Source: Blautia_A ammoniilytica | GTDB taxonomy: Bacteria; Bacillota; Clostridia; Lachnospirales; Lachnospiraceae | Length of the DNA stretch: 64,000 nucleotides | Assembly: GCF_025566965.1 (NCBI RefSeq) | Contig: NZ_JAOQJL010000005.1 | Location: 1 to 64,000 of the forward strand | Direction of reading: 5' to 3' | Part shown: piece after piece, positions 26,714-34,001 of the stretch | Position numbering within the stretch: the first letter of the stretch is position 1 | Layout: every line of letters begins with the position of its first letter | The notes under the pieces: model-generated | What the model was told of the DNA's origin: nothing | The model's database searches: none | What the model saw: the letters and a program-made list of their open reading frames with translations, nothing else | Position numbers and translations under genes: made by a program

Positions 26714-26745
26714 GAAAAAGGACAGTCGATTTTCTCGGCTGTCCT
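26714..26745 (-). terminator. Terminator after the anti-sigma gene
   Basis: GGACAG (26720-26725) pairs with CTGTCC (26739-26744), extended by TCG/CGA with one mismatch; on the minus strand TTTTTC follows. It separates the sigma/anti-sigma pair from the mobilization genes. Confidence 0.75.
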
Positions 26746-26771
26746 GATGGTAGTATTAAATTTTCATGGGG

Positions 26772-27488
26772 TTATCCGTTGAAAGAACTTAGGTCAAGCG
26801 CACCATTATTTATCAGCTCTTGGATAATGGTAGCCAAATCGTTTTTCACACTTTCGCTTTCAGTTTTTGCACCCGCATTTTCAACATATACGGTGCTATC
26901 TCCCAACTTAAAAGTCGCATAGTAAATTACATTCTGTTCTCCCACGCTGTTCCGGTCTGTTACAAAATATCCTGCCGTCACGCTTGTGCCATTTACTTCG
27001 CTACTTTCTTCACTTCCTACAATCTTCGTATCAAGTAGTGCTATATCCGTTGTAGATATTACCACTTTGGCATTTTCGATTTTTCCCTCAAAACCAATCA
27101 ATTCTTTGTTGCTGTCGGAAACAGTATCATCAACACGAAAAACTGCATGAGCTGTAACGGTCAAGTTTGGAAAAAGAGATGCAGCTTCCGTTTCCGTAAG
27201 TTGCCTTGTTGTTATAGTCCCGTCAATGTCAATGCTTGAGCCAGCAGTTTCCGATTTTACAAAGATGATTTCATTTCCGTTGTCCAAAGTGGCAATGTCA
27301 GTTTTGTTCCCGAACAATCCATTTTGAAATACGCCTACGCCTAAAACAGCAATTACTGCAAAGCAAGCTGCAATAGCCCCCCACTTTACCCAAATGGGCT
27401 TTTTGGCTTTCTTCTTGTAGTTGAGAGCTTCATCGACATATTTTGTGTCAAGCTCGCTCATAGCGTCGGAAAACTTCTTTGCATTCAT
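26772..27488 (-). CDS. Membrane-bound anti-sigma factor-like protein, IME2 cargo
   Basis: A 238-residue protein with a cytoplasmic N-terminus of about 32 residues, one membrane segment (about 33-52, WGAIAACFAVIAVLGVGVF) and an extracellular domain with several beta strands. Its start overlaps the end of the ECF sigma gene by 4 bases (ATGA), the usual arrangement for a cognate anti-sigma. The N-terminal region starts MNAKKFSDAMSELDTKYVDE, typical of DUF4179-like anti-sigma proteins. It is ended by a terminator. The signal sensed is unknown. Confidence 0.75.
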   Translation of the reverse strand: MNAKKFSDAMSELDTKYVDEALNYKKKAKKPIWVKWGAIAACFAVIAVLGVGVFQNGLFGNKTDIATLDNGNEIIFVKSETAGSSIDIDGTITTRQLTETEAASLFPNLTVTAHAVFRVDDTVSDSNKELIGFEGKIENAKVVISTTDIALLDTKIVGSEESSEVNGTSVTAGYFVTDRNSVGEQNVIYYATFKLGDSTVYVENAGAKTESESVKNDLATIIQELINNGALDLSSFNG

Positions 27489-28045
27489 ACGAATACCTCT
27501 CTTTCAATCAAATATTGCTTCATCTTCTCGCGGATACGGGTCAGCCGGACAGAAATGTTTTTTTCTGAAAGCCCCATAAACTCGGCTATGTCCTTATAGC
27601 TGTCGGAAAACCAATAGCGGCGCATGAAAATAACGCGGTTTTCGGTAGTCAGCGTGTCTAAAAATGCTTCAATGATACGGGCTAACTCTTTGGCTTCGAT
27701 TTCTGCTTCTACTGTATTCGGAGCTGCTATACAGGCTTCAATTTCTTCCAAAGCAATCGTGTAATGGCTGCTCCGTTTGGCTGCTTCCTTTCTCCAATAG
27801 ATTTTGAGTGAAATGTTCCGAACGATTTTAACAAGATAAGATAGCAGCGGGTTAGGTCGTGCCGGGGGAATGGCGTTCCATGCGCCTAAATAAGCGTCGT
27901 TTACACATTCCTCCGCGTCTTGTCTGCTGCCTACGATATGGTAGGAAAGATTGTGGCAGACCTTTCCGTATTTTATATCCAGCTCTCGTATGCCTTGTTC
28001 TGAACGTCCAAAAAACATTTCTATGATTTTTTCGTCGTCTATCAT
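27485..28045 (-). CDS. ECF-type RNA polymerase sigma factor, IME2 cargo
   Basis: A 186-residue sigma factor: region 2 contains DAEECVNDAYLGAWNAIPP and LVKIVRNISLKIYWR; region 4 contains YKDIAEFMGLSEKNISVRLTRI, a helix-turn-helix. GAAAGGAGG precedes the ATG. It overlaps the anti-sigma gene by 4 bases, indicating translational coupling. The pair probably responds to a surface signal and may control an IME2 or host regulon; no target promoter can be named. Standard ECF length. Confidence 0.88.
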   Translation of the reverse strand: MIDDEKIIEMFFGRSEQGIRELDIKYGKVCHNLSYHIVGSRQDAEECVNDAYLGAWNAIPPARPNPLLSYLVKIVRNISLKIYWRKEAAKRSSHYTIALEEIEACIAAPNTVEAEIEAKELARIIEAFLDTLTTENRVIFMRRYWFSDSYKDIAEFMGLSEKNISVRLTRIREKMKQYLIEREVFV

Positions 28046-28095
28046 CTCACCGCCTCCTTTCGGGCTTCACCTATGTACTACGGTTTCAGCGGCAA

Positions 28096-28140
28096 ATACT
28101 ACATCTAATCCGAAACTTTTTCAAAAAAATTATAGCACAT
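28096..28140 (-). promoter_or_regulatory. Promoter region of the sigma/anti-sigma operon
   Basis: Two candidates on the minus strand: TTGAAA (28119-28124), 17 bases, TAGTAT (28096-28101); and an extended -10 TGCTATAAT (28129-28137) without a well-spaced -35. Autoregulation by the ECF factor would be usual but cannot be read from the sequence. Confidence 0.5.
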
Positions 28141-28444
28141 CTTTTTGAATAGGGTGTGTCAAGTTGCCGGAATGTTTCTTTGCCGCTTTGCTGGCGGCGT
28201 TCCTCCGTTCCTCACTGTATGGGGCGGTCAGACGGAAAGAGAAACGCCCCTTTGCAATATCAAACTCCATGCAGCCCGTTTCGGGGTCTGCGTCGGTTTG
28301 GCAGCACTGGTCGGGGTACTGTCCGGCGTAGGCGGCAAGCCGCTTCTTTAAGTCGGTGTTGTGGGTGTGGATATGGATAAGGGGGTCTTTCTCGTCAAAC
28401 CAAATATCGGTGGTCTTTTCCTGCTTCGTAAGCCCTGTTCTCAT
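28130..28444 (-). CDS. Unidentified IME2 protein
   Basis: A 104-residue protein starting MRTGLTKQEKTTDIWFDEKD and containing IHIHTHNTDLKKRL, then ending in a basic Ala/Lys-rich helix. AAGGAG lies 6 bases before the ATG at 28444. Between tnpV and the sigma gene, so possibly an element control protein, but I recognise no family. The frame is open further upstream (to 28618) without a site. The gene's 3' end overlaps the sigma promoter region. Confidence 0.6.
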   Translation of the reverse strand: MRTGLTKQEKTTDIWFDEKDPLIHIHTHNTDLKKRLAAYAGQYPDQCCQTDADPETGCMEFDIAKGRFSFRLTAPYSEERRNAASKAAKKHSGNLTHPIQKDVL

Positions 28445-28614
28445 AAACTCTCCTTTCTGCGCCCCTGTTACGCAATAGGGGCATTTTTCGGGTGTTTTTC
28501 CCGGCTCTTGGCTTGGGAAAAACGGCGATTTTCCAATAGAAAACGCTCCGGCGATACATTCCTCGTCCAGAGCGTTTCTATCGTGAAATATGGGATTTTT
28601 TCGGCTCTTGACGC
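28445..28614. other. Intergenic stretch with inverted repeats in IME2
   Basis: 170 bases without a supported gene. Contains GCCCCTGTTACGCAATAGGGGC (stem of 6) near 28460-28482 and an inverted repeat AAACGCTC / GAGCGTTT spanning about 28540-28580. Possibly regulatory. Confidence 0.45.
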
Positions 28615-28941
28615 TCATACATAGATAAGCTCAAACTTGACGATTTCCTCCGCTTGCGCCTTGCAGGTGTTCATCAGCCCCACCCATTGCATGGGGTCTG
28701 CGGCTTTCAGTTCCTCGGTTGCGCCCGCACCCTCGGCAAGCTGCGGGATAATGAGGTCAAGGCGGCGACGGACGGCGGCTTCAATCTCGGCGCAATGCTC
28801 ATAGAGGCTTTCGCTTGCGACAAGGGCGGTGTAGAGGTCGGGGCGGTAGCCCTCAAGGTAGGCTTTCCGCAAGTGTCCGTAATGCCCGATAGGGGGCTTT
28901 TTCTTGGCGGGTGCGTCGCCGTTGTCAATCAATCTTCTCAT
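28615..28941 (-). CDS. tnpV: TnpV-family transposon protein of IME2
   Basis: A 108-residue protein with IGHYGHLRKAYLEGYR and the C-terminal block MNTCKAQAEEIVKFELIYV shared with the other two TnpV-like proteins. The start at 28941 overlaps the recombinase stop as ATGA, so the two are translationally coupled. Role unknown. Confidence 0.87.
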   Translation of the reverse strand: MRRLIDNGDAPAKKKPPIGHYGHLRKAYLEGYRPDLYTALVASESLYEHCAEIEAAVRRRLDLIIPQLAEGAGATEELKAADPMQWVGLMNTCKAQAEEIVKFELIYV

Positions 28942-30812
28942 GCGCTCAATGCTCCTTTCTCGTCCTGCACAAGAGGAAGCTCGATAGGCTCTTGCGGCTC
29001 CTGTGCCTGTTCTTGCTGCTCTTTCCATTGTTTGCGTTTTTTCTGCATATAGCGGCGGTTGTACTCGGCTTTCTTTGCCCGTCGGCGTTCCTGTTCGGCT
29101 ATCGCGGCGATTTCTTCCTCCGTCAGTTCCACTTCCTCGTGTGGGATTTCCACCTTGCCCACGAAGTTAAAGAAAATCTCAATTTCCTGTGTGCGGCTTG
29201 CCCCTTTGCCCTCCGCTTGGTGGACAAGGATTTTTTCAATAAACTCATTTATCATGGCGGGGGTAAGCTCGGAAAAATCTGTGTACCGCTTCACAAGAGC
29301 GATAAACTTTTCCGCATTGACGCTCTCGCTGCTGATACGGTCAAGCTCCTGTTGGTCTTGGGTAATGCTTGTGTTCAGCCCGTCCAATTCAAGTTCAAAA
29401 TCGTGTAGCATTTGCTCAAAGAGCTTATCAGAAAGTTTCCCATTGACATTATCCTCATAGAGCTTTCGTATCAAGCGGCTCAATTCATCGGCGCGTTTCT
29501 CGCTGCGCTGTTTCCTCTGCCGTATGGTCTTGATAGCCTTTTTCTGCCGTTCCCCGGAAGCGGAGCAGACTTGTTCAATAAAGGCGGCTTCATTGTTCTG
29601 CGCGTAGTTGCATACTTCCTTTATCGCTTCAAGTAGCAGTTCATTTACAACAACGGTGCGGATAAGGTGGGTGGTGCAGTAGGTGTCATATCGCTGATTT
29701 CCTAAATCGTATCGGGAGCAGTTGTATTCGTCGCGGTCTGGACGCCTTTTCCCGTTTGGTCGCCCCGCCCAATCCCGCGCCTTTCCCGCTTTCCCTCGAT
29801 GGTTATACATCTTCGCCCCACAATCGGCACAAAACATTAAGCCGGTTAAGGGGTTGGCTTCTCCGATGGTGTCAGTTCTGCGGATTGTTTTTCTCAATGA
29901 CTGTACGCGCTCCCATGTTTCTTTGTCAATGATGGCTTCCTGTGTGTCCTCGAAGATAACTAAATCCTCTTTGGGTGTCGCTTTGGAGCGTTTGTCCTTG
30001 TAGCTTTCCTTGTAAGTCCGAAAGTTTACGGTATGCCCCATGTATTCCGGCTTTGACAGAATATCGGAAATTGTATTGCCGCGCCATGCGTAAGGCTCGG
30101 TTGAATTGTAGTTTGACTTGTGATTTCCCATGCCGCGCTGTGCAAGATAGTAGGACGGTCTTTCTATCTTTTCCAACGCAAGAATACGGGCGGTTTCATA
30201 CGGACCTTTGCCCTCTATCGCCATTCGGTAAATCCGGCGTACTACCTCGGCGGCTTCCTCGTCAATAATCCAATGGTTTTTATCATTCGGGTCTTTCTTG
30301 TAGCCGTATATGCAATGGTTTGTCAAATGTGCGCCGGACATTCCCTTTGCCCGTAAAACAGTTGTGATTTTGCGGCTGGAGTCACGAACATACCACTCGT
30401 TCATAATGTTCAAAAACGGCGCAAACTCGCTGCTTTCCCGTTTGTCGCTGTCTACACCGTTGGCAATGGCGATAAAGCGCACGCCGTTTTCTCTGAACAT
30501 CACTTCGGTATAAAATCCCACTTGCAAGTAATCCCTACCGACGCGACTTAAATCTTTTACAAGGACATGGGAAACCTCGCCGCTTTCAATGCTTTCAATC
30601 ATGCGCTTCCAATTCGGACGGTCAAAATTAGCCCCAGACCACCCATCGTCGGTAAAGTGGACGCAGTTAGTAAAGCCATGCGATTTTGCATAATCTTCAA
30701 GCAGCTTCTTTTGATTGATAATCGAATTGCTGTCGCCTGTCAGTTCGTCGTCGCGGCTCAACCTCTCATAAAGGGCTGTGATTTTTCCGCTTCCTGTTTG
30801 CTTTGTTTTCAT
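28938..30812 (-). CDS. tnpX: TnpX-type large serine recombinase of IME2
   Basis: A 624-residue recombinase expected to excise and integrate IME2 through the GA core. Resolvase domain residues 1-155 with ALYERLSRDD (catalytic Ser near residue 19) and KDLSRVGRDYLQVGFY; recombinase domain (CIYGYKKDPNDK, 165-280); zinc ribbon (FCADCGAKMYN, about 330); coiled coil 425-500. The N-terminal half is clearly homologous to the IME1 enzyme, but the C-terminal zinc-finger tail is absent. AAAGGAG precedes the ATG. Only 58 bases separate it from the element end, so transcription must come from the topB operon or from a promoter formed in the circle. Confidence 0.94.
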   Translation of the reverse strand: MKTKQTGSGKITALYERLSRDDELTGDSNSIINQKKLLEDYAKSHGFTNCVHFTDDGWSGANFDRPNWKRMIESIESGEVSHVLVKDLSRVGRDYLQVGFYTEVMFRENGVRFIAIANGVDSDKRESSEFAPFLNIMNEWYVRDSSRKITTVLRAKGMSGAHLTNHCIYGYKKDPNDKNHWIIDEEAAEVVRRIYRMAIEGKGPYETARILALEKIERPSYYLAQRGMGNHKSNYNSTEPYAWRGNTISDILSKPEYMGHTVNFRTYKESYKDKRSKATPKEDLVIFEDTQEAIIDKETWERVQSLRKTIRRTDTIGEANPLTGLMFCADCGAKMYNHRGKAGKARDWAGRPNGKRRPDRDEYNCSRYDLGNQRYDTYCTTHLIRTVVVNELLLEAIKEVCNYAQNNEAAFIEQVCSASGERQKKAIKTIRQRKQRSEKRADELSRLIRKLYEDNVNGKLSDKLFEQMLHDFELELDGLNTSITQDQQELDRISSESVNAEKFIALVKRYTDFSELTPAMINEFIEKILVHQAEGKGASRTQEIEIFFNFVGKVEIPHEEVELTEEEIAAIAEQERRRAKKAEYNRRYMQKKRKQWKEQQEQAQEPQEPIELPLVQDEKGALSA

Positions 30813-30860
30813 GGGTCAATTCTCCTTTCTATGGGCGATTTCTTATCCCCCTTTCATAGC

Positions 30861-30882
30861 ATATAACATCTGTGTACTGTTT
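30861..30882 (-). other. IME2 right attachment site, GA core at 30869-30870
   Basis: Minus strand CAGTACACA-GA-TGTTATATGC. The core falls on codon 469 of topB. Confidence 0.9.
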
Positions 30883-32274
30883 CGGTGGCTGTGTGAAATG
30901 CTCCGATACCAAAGAATCACAGGGACCATAATGCTTGCCTGCCCAGATATCCAGCTCCGGCTCTTCTTTCTCAATCTTTACGCCAAAGAACTGTTTCAAT
31001 TTATTTTCGATCGCCTTGAATCCTTCCTGCTTTGTTTTCTTTGCTGTGAGATAAAACGTATGATAATTGCAGGTGATCTGGCATTTATGGCTTTCATAAA
31101 TATAAGGATCTGCAGTTGCTGTCAGAACCCTGGCACTGATCAGATACAAAATCTTGCGGTTTCGTTCTTTCAGTTCACCAATATCTGCTTTGGCTACTTC
31201 CATGGTTGGGATAATCGCATGGTGATCGGATACTTTCTTTGAATTTAATACCTTACTCACGTCTGGGTGATATTCCAGACCTTCAGCATAAGGCATTTTC
31301 CCAAGTAACATCTGAATCAGTGTTTCAGTGCTTTCTCCCATCTCATCTGTCAGATACTGGCTGTCTGTTCTCGGATAAGTGACCAGCTTCTGCTCATACA
31401 TCTCCTGCACGGCATCCAATGTCTGCTGTGCGGTATAACCAAACATTCTGTTTGCTTCCCTCTGCAGAGTGGTCAAATCATAGAGCTTCGGAGGACGGAC
31501 CGTTTTTTCTTTCACATCATCCTTTTCCACTTCGCACATACGCTCCATACAGTCCGCAGCCACTCTATCTGCATCTTCTTTTTTCTGAAAATGCTCTGTG
31601 ACCGCATCCATCTCGTCAAACTTGATATGAGCCATATAATATTTTTCTTTGGTAAATTCCTTGATCTTCTGATTTCGATCCACGATCATGGCAAGTGTTG
31701 GTGTCTGTACTCTTCCAACTTTCAGATTCTGGTTATACAGAACGGAAAAAAGACGGCTCGCATTGATTCCCACCAGCCAGTCTGCCTTTGCCCTGCAAAG
31801 TGCTGACTGATAGAGACTGTCATAACACGAACCGTCTTTTAATGACGCAAATCCATCTTTAATTGCCTGTTCCTCCATGGAAGAGATCCAGAGCCGCTTC
31901 ATCGGCTTTTTGCATCCTGCCTGCTCATACACCAGACGGAAGATTAGTTCTCCTTCCCGCCCGGCATCTGTAGCACAGATTACTTCATCTACTTTGGAAT
32001 CTCGCATCAGTTTTTTCAAGATTCCAAACTGCTTTTTCGTGCCTTCCAATACCCTGTGTTTCCAACATTCCGGCACAATCGGCAGATCTTCATATCTCCA
32101 TTTTTTATATTTTTCATCGTATTCTGATGCATCACATAATCCAACCAGATGTCCTACGCACCAGGAAACGAGATAACCGTTTCCTTCCACGTAGCCATCT
32201 TTTCTTGTTCTGGCTCCAATCACGGAAGCCAGTGCCATCGCAACCGATGGCTTTTCTGCAATCACTAATTTCAT
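30869..32274 (-). pseudogene. topB: topB 5' part (DNA topoisomerase III), interrupted by IME2
   Basis: Encodes residues 1-468 of a type IA topoisomerase of the ICE: TOPRIM start MKLVIAEKPSVAMALASVIG, acidic motif ATDAGREGELIFRLVYE, and the active-site Tyr in LVTYPRTDSQY near residue 300. Translation runs 14 residues into IME2 before a stop at 30829. Starts immediately after the stop of the DUF4366 gene (TAA ATG). All catalytic residues are in this fragment, but the protein lacks the end of the core and the zinc domain, so it is probably inactive unless IME2 excises. TopB in such elements is thought to relax DNA during transfer. Confidence 0.93.
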
Positions 32275-33705
32275 TTACTCCTGCTCCTCTTCTTCATCTT
32301 CCAGCACAGCATCATCAAAATCCTCGTCTCTCAGGATTTCTGGTTCTATACTTTCTTCCTGCTCATCTGCATCGTCTACTTCCCGCTTTTCAGATTCTGA
32401 ATCTTCGGATTCATCTTCATCCTCTTCCATCTCATCCTCGTCATCATATTCATGCTTTGGTTTATAGACTTTGAAGTAATATCCTCCTGCCGCAGCTCCT
32501 ACTGCAACCAGTGCAATCAGAAGATACGTTCCAAATGGACTTTTATCTTCTGGCATCTGGATTTCATCCTCTACCTTATCTTTCTCAGCTGTCTCAGTTG
32601 TTTCCGGCTTTTCTTCTTCAGCCTGTTTCTCTGGTTCTGCATAAACAGTATCTACTTCCGGAAGTGTCACGGAATCAGAAAGTGTGAAGTTCATCAGATC
32701 TTTCTCGCTGACTTCTGTAAGGAAATACACATTATCCTGAGATTTTGAATTGTCGATGATCAGATAAAAAATCTTACCACTCTTAGTTGAAATGGTATAA
32801 AACTCTTTTGTGCCTTCCGTAGCTGTTTTAGTAACAGAATCTGCTGTCTCGCCTTCTTTATTAAGCTGTTCCTCAATACCTGTCACTGTCCGATCATCCA
32901 CAGTTCCTTTTGCATCTGTTGGCTCAGAAGCTTGTGCATCCTGCGGAAGCGGAGAAGTCGTTGTTTTTTCAGTTCCCGTTGCATCTGCACTGGTCGTAGT
33001 TGCCATTGCACCATTGCTGTCACTGGAGGTTTTCTGTTTCTCTGCCTGCTTCTTTGCCCATTCATAATAAGGATTCTGCAACACATACTTTTCAGAAGTA
33101 TTTCCGGCACCGTCTGTTACCGTAATCTCAATCTGTTTTGTAGTAAAATCTTTCTGTGTCAGTTGCACTCTCAGCATTCCATCCTTCAGATCTGTATAAG
33201 TGGTGCCATTAACTGTTACTGCAGTAATCCCGGATACTGTATCATTCCCCTGAATCGTCAGCACACCATCTGTCAGGGAAGCAGAGAGTGTCGGCTTTTC
33301 CGTGTCATAACACTTAATAGAACGATTCTGCTCATACACCTTTCCATCACCATCTGTCACACGCACATACACTGTCTGATTTCCTGTGATCGTGATACTT
33401 CCGCTTCCAGTTACATCCTGCCAGCTTCCATCTTTTCCTGCTTTTGCTTCAATCTTTGCTATTGAGAAACCTTCCGGCATATGGCTGGCATCTACCGTAA
33501 CAGCAATGGTTGTTTCTCCCTGTTTCCATCCATCCGGTTTCTCAATCGTGATTGCAGGCGTGGTATTCTCAGCTGCATAAGCAGTCTGTGTCTGGAGCAA
33601 AGGTGTTGTCAGGCAAAGAAATGTCGTTGCTGCAAGCAGACTCTTTTTTACCCTGCTTTTAGTATTTGTTCTCTTCTTCTGTTTCATTTTTTCCAGATTC
33701 ATCAT
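32275..33705 (-). CDS. DUF4366 (CD1107-type) surface protein of the ICE
   Basis: A 476-residue exported membrane protein. N-terminal signal (TKSRVKKSLLAATTFLCLTT) with cleavage near TAYAA. Two Ig-like beta domains lie at about 50-210. A Thr/Ser-rich linker follows, then a DUF4366-like block (TKSGKIFYLIIDNSKSQDN). One membrane helix (FGTYLLIALVAVGAAAGGYY) and a very acidic tail of about 70 residues end the protein. A conserved partner of NlpC/P60 and VirB4 genes in Tn1549-like elements, probably part of the mating channel. The 5' end overlaps DUF4315 by 47 bases; Met-7 is an alternative start. Confidence 0.8.
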   Translation of the reverse strand: MMNLEKMKQKKRTNTKSRVKKSLLAATTFLCLTTPLLQTQTAYAAENTTPAITIEKPDGWKQGETTIAVTVDASHMPEGFSIAKIEAKAGKDGSWQDVTGSGSITITGNQTVYVRVTDGDGKVYEQNRSIKCYDTEKPTLSASLTDGVLTIQGNDTVSGITAVTVNGTTYTDLKDGMLRVQLTQKDFTTKQIEITVTDGAGNTSEKYVLQNPYYEWAKKQAEKQKTSSDSNGAMATTTSADATGTEKTTTSPLPQDAQASEPTDAKGTVDDRTVTGIEEQLNKEGETADSVTKTATEGTKEFYTISTKSGKIFYLIIDNSKSQDNVYFLTEVSEKDLMNFTLSDSVTLPEVDTVYAEPEKQAEEEKPETTETAEKDKVEDEIQMPEDKSPFGTYLLIALVAVGAAAGGYYFKVYKPKHEYDDEDEMEEDEDESEDSESEKREVDDADEQEESIEPEILRDEDFDDAVLEDEEEEQE

Positions 33706-33961
33706 CGGCTTTTATTTCCTCCTTCTGTATTTCTACCCTGCCGGGCAACTCATTTTTCATTTTCTTTTTAAAAGCTTCCAATTCCGGAATACTCATATCC
33801 ATTGCACGGATAATTCTTACAATTTCCAGATTTTCTGCTTCTGTTTTTGCAATCTCCGCAGCCTTGAACCGCTTTAAATCTGCTTCATATCTGGCTTTAG
33901 ATGCTTCCATTTTTTCCTTGGCTTTCTCATAATCTGCCGTTGCTTTTTCAAGACTTTTCAT
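33659..33961 (-). CDS. DUF4315-type ICE protein
   Basis: A 100-residue coiled-coil protein (MKSLEKATADYEKAKEKMEA at the start) with the MDMSIPELEAF segment seen in DUF4315 proteins of clostridial ICEs. AAAGGAG lies 6 bases upstream of the ATG at 33961. It overlaps the DUF4366 gene and lies 40 bases after the hydrolase stop. Role unknown; position suggests transfer apparatus. Confidence 0.75.
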   Translation of the reverse strand: MKSLEKATADYEKAKEKMEASKARYEADLKRFKAAEIAKTEAENLEIVRIIRAMDMSIPELEAFKKKMKNELPGRVEIQKEEIKADDESGKNETEEENKY

Positions 33962-34001
33962 CTCTTCTCCTTTCCGGGCGGCTGTTATACCGCCCTTTTC
34001 C

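Larger units (their letters stand above)
21808..30870 (-). mobile_element. IME2: Tn4451-like mobilizable element nested in topB
   Basis: A 9063-bp element bounded by TC (GA on the minus strand) at 21806-21807 and 30869-30870. Gene content on the minus strand is tnpX-type recombinase, tnpV, an unknown gene, ECF sigma and anti-sigma, DUF3847, MobQ relaxase, primase-helicase and tnpW, with one plus-strand SnoaL-like gene. Removing it joins TAC ACA GA with A GAT ACC, restoring Y-T-E-D-T-L across codon 469 of a 690-residue TopB in exact frame. A GA crossover is what is known for TnpX of Tn4451. Its genes look visibly more GC-rich than those of the surrounding ICE. Confidence 0.92.
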
